Program-made: the position numbers and the translations under genes
The notes under the pieces: generated by a model
The model's database searches: none
Told to the model about the DNA's origin: nothing
The model's input: the letters and a program-made list of their open reading frames with translations, nothing else
In this document: piece by piece, positions 1-4,777 of the stretch
How the letters are laid out: every line of letters begins with the position of its first letter
Position numbering within the stretch: position 1 is the first letter of the stretch
NCBI GenBank assembly: GCA_023457235.1
Contig: JAEWMK010000086.1
Location: forward strand, 1-5,163
From: Bacillota bacterium
GTDB taxonomy: Bacteria > Bacillota > Bacilli > Bacillales > Bacillaceae_J
Direction of reading: 5' to 3'
Length of the DNA: 5,163 nucleotides

Positions 1-239
1 TCCGTTATTTCAGATTGAATTCCTCTTGAATCCAATGTAGCTTTAATTTGCCCGGTTTCCCCGGGAGATAAATTGCTATAAAGAGGGACAAGATTAGGTT
101 TTGTTGCAAAAATTGAAACGAGAATCAAAATGACGATGAATGCTCCTACTGAACTGGCAATAATGGTTTTTTGGGTTTTCGTCCTAGCATTCCAAAAATC
201 CATAATTTTATTTTTCAAGTTTACTAGCTTCTCGTTCAT
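1..239 (-). CDS. fliF: Flagellar MS-ring protein FliF, N-terminal part (runs off the left edge)
   Basis: FliF forms the MS ring in the cytoplasmic membrane, the base on which the flagellar rod, the C ring and the export gate are built. Only the first 79 codons are present; the frame is still open at base 1. The start is the ATG at 239, giving MNEKLVNLKN. A basic, amphipathic N-terminus (about residues 1-24) is followed by the first transmembrane helix (about residues 25-46, rich in I, V, L, A), then VPLYSNLSPGETGQIK, which matches the start of the periplasmic ring-building region (Bacillus FliF has VPLY-like and GQIK motifs at the same place). It lies 40 nt after fliE in the same direction, the normal fla/che order. 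An in-frame TAG at 261-263 limits upstream starts. The Shine-Dalgarno is atypical: GGGGG 5 nt before the ATG. Identity is confident from sequence and context; total length cannot be judged. Confidence 0.95.
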   Translation of the reverse strand, partial: MNEKLVNLKNKIMDFWNARTKTQKTIIASSVGAFIVILILVSIFATKPNLVPLYSNLSPGETGQIKATLDSRGIQSEIT

Positions 240-244
240 GATGG

Positions 245-249
245 CCCCC
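245..249 (-). promoter_or_regulatory. Atypical ribosome binding site of fliF
   Basis: A run of five G lies 5 nt upstream of the fliF ATG. The nearest purine-rich alternative, AGAGGAA (257-263), is 17 nt away, too far for good initiation. The other complete flagellar genes here have GAGGAG or GGGAGG sites. Translation of fliF may therefore be weaker, or partly coupled to fliE; this is inference from the bases only. Confidence 0.45.
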
Positions 250-279
250 AGCGTATTCCTCTATTGTTTTTCTATTTCT

Positions 280-588
280 TTAAATTTGCATTCTCATAAT
301 TTCTTTATAGGCATCGATTACTTTGTTACGTACTTCGATTGCTGCTTGTCTTGTTACACTTGCCTTCTGTGCAGCTATCATCACATCATGAATATTCGTT
401 ATTTCACCTGTTATAAATTTATTCGTAGCAATATCAGATTGTATTTGTGAATTATTAAGCTCATCTATTGCACCCTTTAAAGCACTTGAAAATTTCTGAT
501 GTGCTTCGGAGGGGGTAACCCTTTGAGGAATAGAATCATTACGTAAAATTGTTGGCTGATTTAATTTAAAGGGCGAAATTCGTTCCAT
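280..588 (-). CDS. fliE: Flagellar hook-basal body protein FliE
   Basis: FliE is a small exported protein that joins the FliF MS ring to the proximal rod and is among the first proteins exported through the flagellar type III system. The product is 102 residues, a usual length for the family. The C-terminal half carries the conserved signature: NIHDVMIAAQKAS (about 64-76), then EVRNKVIDAYKEIMRMQI at the very end. The N-terminal third is variable, as in other FliE proteins, and there is no cleavable signal peptide, as expected for the flagellar export route. The ATG at 588 is preceded by GAGGAG (601-606) directly after the flgC stop, with 19 nt between the two genes. It is followed by fliF, the standard fla/che arrangement. 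No anomaly is visible. Confidence 0.97.
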   Translation of the reverse strand: MERISPFKLNQPTILRNDSIPQRVTPSEAHQKFSSALKGAIDELNNSQIQSDIATNKFITGEITNIHDVMIAAQKASVTRQAAIEVRNKVIDAYKEIMRMQI

Positions 589-607
589 CTAATACTTTGC
601 CTCCTCA

Positions 608-1060
608 CTACTTCCCAATTTCAAGTGCTTTCATCATCATACTTTTCGTCGCATTAAAAGCCGTGATATTCGCTTCATATGATCTAGTAGCACTCATTAA
701 ATCTATCATTTCCTTAAGTGGATCAACATTCGGCATAGCAACATATCCATCTGCATTCGCATCTGGATGTTCAGGATTATATACATACGTAAATGGTGTC
801 TCGTCCTCTACAACAGCACTAACTCGAACTCCTTGTCCCGGATTTTGTGACTCCTTCATTGCCTTATTTAAAAAAGTATTGAATGAACCTTTAGCAGGTT
901 CAAATTCGACCATTTTTCTGCGGTAGGGCTGCCACTCACCGTTTACGAAATTGGCTCTTGTTGATTCCGCATTGGCCATATTCGACGAAATGACATCCAT
1001 ACGAAAGCGTTGAGCCGTTAAAGCTGAGGCAGATATATTCATTCCATTAAAAACACGCAT
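608..1060 (-). CDS. flgC: Flagellar basal-body rod protein FlgC
   Basis: FlgC is one of the proximal rod subunits connecting the MS ring to the distal rod and hook. The product has 150 residues, the family's usual size. The N-terminus (about 1-35) has the rod/hook signature helix: ISASALTAQRFRMDVISSNMANAEST, with the SSN-ANA-ST core. The middle holds VNGEWQPYRRKMV and DANADGYVAMPNVDPLKEM, and the C-terminal helix ends in MMMKALEIGK, nearly the same as in Bacillus FlgC. Such paired N- and C-terminal helices form the coiled-coil core of axial proteins. The ATG at 1060 lies 2 nt after the flgB stop, and its GGGAGG ribosome binding site sits inside the last codons of flgB, so the two are probably translationally coupled. 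Confidence 0.98.
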   Translation of the reverse strand: MRVFNGMNISASALTAQRFRMDVISSNMANAESTRANFVNGEWQPYRRKMVEFEPAKGSFNTFLNKAMKESQNPGQGVRVSAVVEDETPFTYVYNPEHPDANADGYVAMPNVDPLKEMIDLMSATRSYEANITAFNATKSMMMKALEIGK

Positions 1061-1062
1061 GA

Positions 1063-1446
1063 TTAGTTACCTCCCTTTAAAGCCTCTTTTAAAGAATTAA
1101 ACTTACTGTTCATCCTATCAACAAGGACATTATAGTAAATTTGGTTTTGAGCCATTTCTGCCATCTCTTTATCAATATCAACATTGTTTCCATTATGGTT
1201 ATAGGATGTTGTGACTCTAGTATTTACTTCTATATTGGAACTTCCACGCTTAAACTCAAAATGTCTAGCATCAGAACGACGTGCTTGTAATGTAGCACGA
1301 TCAAATTCAGATTTAAAGCTTACTTCCTGAGCTTTATAGTTAGGCGTATCTACATTCGCAATATTATTTGAGATCGTCTTTTGTTTTAGCGATGAGTACG
1401 CCAATGCATTTTCTAACGATTGAATAGAACTCGAAAATAGTTTCAT
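1063..1446 (-). CDS. flgB: Flagellar basal-body rod protein FlgB
   Basis: FlgB is the innermost proximal rod subunit and the first gene of the fla/che operon in Bacillus. I place the start at 1446 (MKLFSSSIQSLENAL, 127 residues), not at the in-frame ATG 24 bases upstream. The 1446 start has GAGGAG 7 nt before it and matches the usual FlgB N-terminus (Bacillus: M-x-LFS-x-x-IQ-LENAL), while the upstream ATG has no ribosome binding site and would add an unrelated NVVRRYT stretch. The rod signature is clear: KQKTISNNIANVDTPNYKA (about 21-39). The C-terminal region has GNNVDIDKEMAEMAQNQI and DRMNSKFNSLKEAL, matching the conserved helix of the family. It opens the flagellar gene cluster after a 381-bp gap from codY, and its own promoter is expected in that gap. 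Confidence 0.97.
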   Translation of the reverse strand: MKLFSSSIQSLENALAYSSLKQKTISNNIANVDTPNYKAQEVSFKSEFDRATLQARRSDARHFEFKRGSSNIEVNTRVTTSYNHNGNNVDIDKEMAEMAQNQIYYNVLVDRMNSKFNSLKEALKGGN

Positions 1447-1453
1447 AGTATAT

Positions 1454-1459
1454 CTCCTC
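1454..1459 (-). promoter_or_regulatory. Ribosome binding site that fixes the flgB start
   Basis: GAGGAG ends 7 nt upstream of the ATG at 1446. No comparable site precedes the alternative in-frame ATG at 1470, so 1446 is the preferred start. Confidence 0.85.
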
Positions 1460-1556
1460 ACTACATTCATTTTACTATGTAACTAAACCACAGGTATTAG
1501 GTAATTATTCCCAAAATACAATACACTATAGAATATCATATTACAATTTACACATT

Positions 1557-1585
1557 ATTATAAAGCATTTCTATACAAAAGATAA
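1557..1585 (-). promoter_or_regulatory. Candidate sigma-A promoter of the flgB (fla/che) operon
   Basis: On the minus strand a perfect -10 hexamer TATAAT (1557-1562) is preceded, after a 17-nt spacer, by a poor -35, TTATCT (1580-1585, three of six matches to TTGACA). Initiation would fall near 1550, leaving a leader of roughly 100 nt before flgB. The poor -35 and AT-rich background make chance occurrence possible. A second weak pair further downstream on the minus strand (TTGTAA, 17 nt, TATTGT) is an alternative. I found no good sigma-D site (TAAA ... GCCGATAT); a TATGATAT lies nearby without a clear TAAA at the right distance. Confidence 0.4.
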
Positions 1586-1598
1586 CAAAAAAAACAAA

Positions 1599-1609
1599 TT
1601 GTCGACAAA
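1599..1609 (-). promoter_or_regulatory. Spo0A-box-like site (TTTGTCGACAA)
   Basis: The minus strand reads TTTGTCGACAA, one base away from the Spo0A box core TTTGTCGAA. Its inner TTGTCGACAA is a perfect 10-bp palindrome, so the site reads almost the same on both strands. It lies 13 nt upstream of the candidate -35 of flgB and abuts a weak CodY-box-like sequence. Binding by Spo0A, the sporulation and transition-state regulator, is an inference from the match; a single short site can arise by chance. Confidence 0.3.
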
Positions 1610-1622
1610 TCTCAATAAAATT
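1608..1622 (-). promoter_or_regulatory. Weak CodY-box-like site
   Basis: The minus strand reads AATTTTATTGAGATT, which matches the CodY consensus AATTTTCWGAAAATT at 11 of 15 positions. CodY is known to repress the fla/che promoter in B. subtilis, and codY itself is the neighbouring gene, so the place makes sense. The match is imperfect and the region is AT-rich, so confidence is low. Confidence 0.25.
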
Positions 1623-1660
1623 AGAAAAAAAGTCCTACTTTCCCTGAAAAAAAATACAAA

Positions 1661-1706
1661 AAAAACTGTCCTAATTGAGTATTGTCAACCCAAATGGACA
1701 GTTTTT
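1661..1706 (-). terminator. Intrinsic terminator after codY, probably working in both directions
   Basis: Perfect 11-bp arms AAAAACTGTCC (1661-1671) and GGACAGTTTTT (1696-1706) enclose a 24-nt loop. On the minus strand the stem is followed at once by a long T-rich tract (TTTGTATTTTTTTT), as expected of a Rho-independent terminator ending the hslV-hslU-codY transcript. On the plus strand the stem also ends in T-rich sequence, so it could stop transcription from the other side. The large loop is unusual and may contain a small secondary pairing (TTGA/TCAA). Confidence 0.8.
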
Positions 1707-1710
1707 ATTT

Positions 1711-1832
1711 AACCGAATGCGCCCTTGGCGTATTTGCGTCCAGATTTTTTCGAGCTTACTCGAAAAACTACCTTTTAAAATCTGAGGCATTAACTTTATT
1801 CAGTAGGTTGAACCCTACTGAATAAAGTTAAT
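1711..1832. repeat. Array of three palindromes at the 3' end of codY, possible dispersed intergenic repeat
   Basis: Three inverted repeats follow one another. The first is a short hairpin, GAATGCGCC / GGCGTATTT (1715-1723 with 1727-1735, two G-T pairs, 3-nt loop). The second is a nested structure with outer arms CAGATTTT / AAAATCTG (1741-1748, 1777-1784) and inner arms TTTTTCGAG / CTCGAAAAA (1746-1754, 1759-1767; CTTA loop). The third is the 19-bp perfect palindrome listed separately. The segment around 1713-1740 is more GC-rich than the rest of the gap. It has no coding potential. The compact, multi-hairpin design resembles a palindromic intergenic repeat unit, but copy number cannot be seen from one window; it could equally be a structured mRNA 3' end. 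Confidence 0.45.
1789..1832. repeat. 19-bp perfect inverted repeat overlapping the codY stop codon
   Basis: Arms ATTAACTTTATTCAGTAGG (1789-1807) and CCTACTGAATAAAGTTAAT (1814-1832) match at all 19 positions around a 6-nt loop. On the minus strand the first arm begins inside the last sense codon of codY and includes its TAA (1828-1830). It is the most stable hairpin in the window by length. It lacks a following T-run on the minus strand, so it is not a classical terminator by itself; it could protect the mRNA 3' end or be one end of a repeat element. Confidence 0.9.
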
Positions 1833-2607
1833 TTGCTTTTAATTTTGAAAGTTCAATAAGGAATTTGTCATTTAATACCTTGATATATGTCCCTTTCATA
1901 CCAAGGGAACGTGATTCGATTACACCCGCACTTTCTAATTTTCTTAGTGCGTTAACGATAACTGAACGTGTAATTCCTACACGGTCGGCAATCTTACTAG
2001 CAACTAGCAATCCTTCATTTCCTTCCAATTCGTCAAAGATATGCTCAATTGCTTCTAATTCACTATATGATAAGGAGCTGATTGCCATTTGAACAACGGC
2101 TTTACTTCTTGCCTCTTCTTCAATTTCTTCTGATTTTTCACGAAGAATTTCCATACCTACTACTGTTGCACCATACTCTGCTAGAATTAAATCATCATCT
2201 GAGAAATTTTCTGCAATTCTTGCAAGAATTAATGTACCTAAACGTTCGCCTCCACCATTAATGGGAACGATAGTCGTTAAACCCGCTTGAAAAATATCTC
2301 TGTTTTCTACCGGAAAGGCTGTATACTCACTGTCAATATCCAAGTTTGCTGATGTTTCTGTTACATTAAATAAATTATTTGTATAATCTGTAGGAAATTG
2401 TCTTTCTTGCAACATCAAATTCATACGTTCATTTTCAATTTGTTGCTTGATTGCAAATCCTAACAATTTTCCTCTTCTACTAACAACATAAACATTCGAC
2501 TCAATCACATCACGTAATGTTTCAGCCATTTCTTTAAAGTTAACCGGTTTTCCGCCAACTTTTTGCAGCATTGCATTAATTTGTCTAGTTTTATCAAGTA
2601 ACTTCAT
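1828..2607 (-). CDS. codY: GTP-sensing global transcriptional repressor CodY
   Basis: CodY binds DNA when cells are rich in branched-chain amino acids and GTP, repressing amino acid synthesis, transport, competence and motility genes; it is cytoplasmic and dimeric. The product has 259 residues, exactly the B. subtilis length. The N-terminal GAF domain (about 1-155) keeps the residues known to contact isoleucine or valine: R61, F71, T96, F98 and V100. A linker helix rich in Glu (about 156-170) leads to the winged helix-turn-helix, with ASKIADRVGITRSVIVNALRKLES (about 203-226) as the DNA-reading unit; S215, a phosphorylation site in B. subtilis, is present. The ATG at 2607 has AGGAGG 10 nt upstream. 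It follows hslU by 33 nt and is the last gene before a terminator. The C-terminus is normal in length even though a palindrome begins in its last codon. Confidence 0.99.
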   Translation of the reverse strand: MKLLDKTRQINAMLQKVGGKPVNFKEMAETLRDVIESNVYVVSRRGKLLGFAIKQQIENERMNLMLQERQFPTDYTNNLFNVTETSANLDIDSEYTAFPVENRDIFQAGLTTIVPINGGGERLGTLILARIAENFSDDDLILAEYGATVVGMEILREKSEEIEEEARSKAVVQMAISSLSYSELEAIEHIFDELEGNEGLLVASKIADRVGITRSVIVNALRKLESAGVIESRSLGMKGTYIKVLNDKFLIELSKLKAN

Positions 2608-2640
2608 CTTACTTACTCCTCCTAATATTAGAACACACTA

Positions 2641-4035
2641 TTATAAGATATATTGACTTAAATCCTTATTTCTAGCAATTGTACTTAGTTTTTCATCTAC
2701 ATATTCCGGCGTGATCTTGACCTTTTCCAGATTGATATCCGAAGCTTCGAATGATAGATCTTCCAGCAATCGTTCAAGAATTGTATGAAGTCTTCTTGCG
2801 CCAATATTATCAGTCTCCTGATTCACATCATAGGCAATTGTTGCTATCTTACGAATAGCATCGTCAGAAAATTCAAGTTTTATACCTTCCGTTTGCAATA
2901 AAGCTTCATATTGTTTTAATAAAGCATTGCTAGGCTCTGTTAAAATTCGAACAAAGTCATCAACAGATAGACTTGTTAATTCAACCCGGATTGGAAAACG
3001 CCCCTGTAATTCAGGTATTAAGTCAGAAGGCTTTGCCATATGGAAAGCACCGGCAGCCACGAATAAAATATGGTCTGTTTTTACTGGACCATATTTAGTC
3101 ACAACCGTGGATCCTTCAACAATCGGTAGAATGTCACGTTGAACCCCTTCTCTTGATACATCTGCTGAATTTTGATTTTTACCGGCAATCTTATCGATCT
3201 CATCGATAAAAATGATCCCCATCTGTTCTGCTTTTGAAACGGCCTCACCTGTTACTTCATCCATATCAATTAACTTATTTGCTTCATCCTGTGTTAAAAC
3301 CTTTCGCGCTTCTTTTACTGTAAGCTTGCGTTTCTTTTTCTTCTTAGGCATTAACGAACCGAGTGCATCTTGCATATTCATGCCCATCTGTTCCATACCT
3401 GAACCTTGGAGGAGATCAAACATCGAAGCCGGTTGTTCTTCAACCTCAACTGTAATGATGTGATCCTCTAATTCACCAAGGGCAAGCTGATGTGCCATTT
3501 GCTTTCTTCGTTGTGAAATGTTCTGGTCCTCTGATGGCTGTTGATCATAATCTTGTGGTTGATTTTGCCCGCCAAATAACATTTCCAATGGATTTCGATA
3601 TTGTGTTTGCTTTTGTTTTGTCGGCACAAGCAATTCAACAATTCGTTTATTGGCATTTTCCTCTGCTTTTGCACGAACACTTTGCATTTTTTCTTCTTTC
3701 ACAAGACGAATCGATGTTTCAACTAGATCTCTTACCATAGATTCAACATCTCTGCCAACATACCCTACTTCAGTAAACTTTGTTGCTTCAACCTTTATAA
3801 ACGGAGCTCCGACTAGTTTCGCCAGTCTTCTTGCGATTTCCGTCTTTCCTACTCCGGTCGGCCCGATCATTAGTATATTTTTAGGGGTTATTTCATCCCG
3901 CAGTCTGTCATCAAGTAGAGTTCTACGATATCGATTCCGAAGAGCAACAGCAACTGCACGTTTTGCTTTGTCTTGCCCAACGATAAATTGGTCAAGGCGT
4001 TCAACAATTTGACGTGGAGTTAAATCCTTTTTCAT
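2641..4035 (-). CDS. hslU: HslU (ClpY/CodX), ATPase subunit of the HslVU protease
   Basis: HslU is a hexameric AAA+ unfoldase that feeds substrates to the HslV peptidase in the cytoplasm. I use the ATG at 4035 (MKKDLTPRQIVERLDQ, 464 residues): GGAGGG lies 7 nt before it and this is the usual family N-terminus. The longer frame from 4101 would overlap hslV and add a 22-residue hydrophobic stretch not typical of HslU. Visible parts: Walker A GPTGVGKT (58-65), pore loop GYVGRD (91-96), the intermediate I domain (about 109-243, ending in a lysine-rich KKKKKRK), Walker B IIFIDEID (274-281), arginine-finger segment LQGRFPIR (343-350), sensor 2 GARRLHT (412-418), and the C-terminal tail DLSQYIL that docks on and activates HslV. 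Glu-279, needed for ATP hydrolysis, is intact. It lies 16 nt after hslV. All key residues are in place. Confidence 0.98.
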   Translation of the reverse strand: MKKDLTPRQIVERLDQFIVGQDKAKRAVAVALRNRYRRTLLDDRLRDEITPKNILMIGPTGVGKTEIARRLAKLVGAPFIKVEATKFTEVGYVGRDVESMVRDLVETSIRLVKEEKMQSVRAKAEENANKRIVELLVPTKQKQTQYRNPLEMLFGGQNQPQDYDQQPSEDQNISQRRKQMAHQLALGELEDHIITVEVEEQPASMFDLLQGSGMEQMGMNMQDALGSLMPKKKKKRKLTVKEARKVLTQDEANKLIDMDEVTGEAVSKAEQMGIIFIDEIDKIAGKNQNSADVSREGVQRDILPIVEGSTVVTKYGPVKTDHILFVAAGAFHMAKPSDLIPELQGRFPIRVELTSLSVDDFVRILTEPSNALLKQYEALLQTEGIKLEFSDDAIRKIATIAYDVNQETDNIGARRLHTILERLLEDLSFEASDINLEKVKITPEYVDEKLSTIARNKDLSQYIL

Positions 4036-4042
4036 CCTTGAT

Positions 4043-4048
4043 CCCTCC
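4043..4048 (-). promoter_or_regulatory. Ribosome binding site that fixes the hslU start
   Basis: GGAGGG ends 7 nt before the ATG at 4035 and lies just after the hslV TGA. It argues for 4035 and against the in-frame ATG at 4101 inside hslV. Confidence 0.85.
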
Positions 4049-4051
4049 AAC

Positions 4052-4597
4052 TCAAAGTTCTTCCACAATAATATTATTATTGGTGTAAACGCAAATTTCA
4101 CCGGCTATTTCTAAAGCGGATTTTGCAATCTCTTTAGCTGTTAAATGGTCACCAGCATATCGCTTTAATGCCCGACCGGCTGATAAGGCATAGTTCCCGC
4201 CAGAACCAATGGCAAGGATGCCATCATCTGGTTCAATCACTTCACCCGTTCCGGAAATAAGCAATAAATAATCTTCATTCATAACAATGAGCATTGCCTC
4301 TAGTTGTCTTAAAACCTTGTCGCTGCGCCACTCTTTCGCAAGTTCAACCGCTGCACGTTGAAGATTGCCATTATATTCTTCCAATCGTCCCTCGAACTTT
4401 TCAAACAACGTGAAAGCATCTGCAACAGAGCCGGCAAATCCAGCAACAACTTTCCCATTATATAATCTACGGACCTTTCGTGCAGAATGTTTCATAATAA
4501 CAGCATTTCCAAATGTAACTTGACCGTCGCCGGCCATTGCACATTTTCCGTTATGATGGATTGCAAAAATGGTTGTTGCATGAAATGATGAACTCAT
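4052..4597 (-). CDS. hslV: HslV (ClpQ/CodW), peptidase subunit of the HslVU protease
   Basis: HslV forms the double-hexamer proteolytic chamber of the bacterial proteasome-like HslVU complex. The product is 181 residues, as usual for Bacilli. The proteasome-beta fold is evident: ATTIF (7-11), AGDGQVTFGN (22-31), ARKVRRLYNGKV (39-50, with the active-site lysine equivalent at K41), GFAGSVADAFTLFE (53-66), EYNGNLQRAAVELAKEWR (74-91), and GILAIGSGGNYALSAGRAL (126-144). The N-terminus is MSSSFHATT: a short serine-rich extension precedes the ATT that aligns with the mature Thr1 of E. coli HslV. B. subtilis CodW also has such an extension (MSSFHATT) and was reported to act as an N-terminal serine protease; here there is one more Ser. 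The ATG at 4597 is preceded by AGGGGG 6 nt away. It is the first gene of hslV-hslU-codY, with codV missing upstream. Confidence 0.98.
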   Translation of the reverse strand: MSSSFHATTIFAIHHNGKCAMAGDGQVTFGNAVIMKHSARKVRRLYNGKVVAGFAGSVADAFTLFEKFEGRLEEYNGNLQRAAVELAKEWRSDKVLRQLEAMLIVMNEDYLLLISGTGEVIEPDDGILAIGSGGNYALSAGRALKRYAGDHLTAKEIAKSALEIAGEICVYTNNNIIVEEL

Positions 4598-4674
4598 AAA
4601 AGACCCCCTAAGGATAAGTGGAATTCCTTCTTCTTAAATCTATGTATCAGCTTTTAGAAACAAACATAAGAAAC

Positions 4675-4703
4675 AGCAGCAAATTTTTCAATTCCTTGCT
4701 GCT
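4675..4703 (-). promoter_or_regulatory. Leader hairpin upstream of hslV
   Basis: Perfect 8-bp arms AGCAGCAA (4675-4682) and TTGCTGCT (4696-4703) enclose a 13-nt loop. On the minus strand the stem is followed by GTTTCTTATGTTTGTTTCT, T-rich but interrupted, so it is at best a weak terminator for trmFO. It lies between the candidate promoter and hslV. A nearby upstream AAACAGC on the minus strand could pair instead with the GCTGTTT at the end of the hairpin, giving a competing fold; whether this is regulatory is unknown. Confidence 0.5.
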
Positions 4704-4742
4704 AAAAAAGTCCTTTTGCTGTTTAAAGGTTAAGTCCCATAA

Positions 4743-4772
4743 ATCTTACCATACTACAATAGCAAATTGCAA
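4743..4772 (-). promoter_or_regulatory. Candidate sigma-A promoter of hslV-hslU-codY
   Basis: On the minus strand TTGCAA (4767-4772, four of six matches to TTGACA) is followed after 18 nt by an extended -10, TGG-TAAGAT (hexamer 4743-4748, five of six matches to TATAAT). It starts 5 nt after the trmFO stop and would give a leader of roughly 140 nt before hslV. Position between operons and the extended -10 support it; no start site is known. Confidence 0.55.
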
Positions 4773-4777
4773 ACTTT

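Larger units (their letters stand above)
1447..1827. other. Gene-free interval between codY and flgB
   Basis: These 381 bases carry no credible coding region on either strand. The codY-proximal part (1711-1827) is a series of palindromes, followed by an intrinsic terminator (1661-1706). The part from about 1471 to 1660 is very AT-rich and contains the promoter-like and operator-like sites listed separately. The interval therefore ends the hslV-hslU-codY transcript and begins the flagellar operon. Confidence 0.8.
4598..4777. other. Short gap between trmFO and hslV where codV (xerC) is expected
   Basis: In B. subtilis the order is trmFO (gid) - codV - clpQ - clpY - codY, with codV coding for a XerC-type tyrosine recombinase of about 300 residues. 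Here only 180 bp separate trmFO from hslV. I found no tyrosine recombinase motif or credible open frame on either strand. The gap holds a promoter-like sequence and a hairpin. Loss of codV from this locus, or a lineage that never had it here, is inferred. Confidence 0.8.

Noticed and set aside
130..450. Plus-strand open frame of 106 codons rich in F, Y and S
   Set aside because: It lies antisense to fliF and fliE, has no ribosome binding site, and has the biased composition of an antisense shadow.
597..926. Plus-strand open frame of 109 codons across from flgC
   Set aside because: Fully antisense to a strongly conserved gene, with no initiation signal or recognisable motif.
1680..1690. TTGACA on the minus strand inside the terminator loop, as a possible -35
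   Set aside because: The position 17 nt downstream is a run of T, not a -10 sequence, and the hexamer lies within a terminator structure.
2622..2631. CTAATATTAG palindrome between hslU and codY as an operator
   Set aside because: A 10-bp AT-rich palindrome next to the codY ribosome binding site is easily due to chance, and no promoter elements accompany it.
3650..4012. Plus-strand open frame of 120 codons across from the hslU 5' half
   Set aside because: Antisense shadow of the conserved ATPase region; low-complexity S/F/R composition and no known motif.
4036..4101. Upstream extension of hslU to the ATG at 4101
   Set aside because: It would overlap hslV, lacks a ribosome binding site, and adds residues not found at the usual HslU N-terminus.
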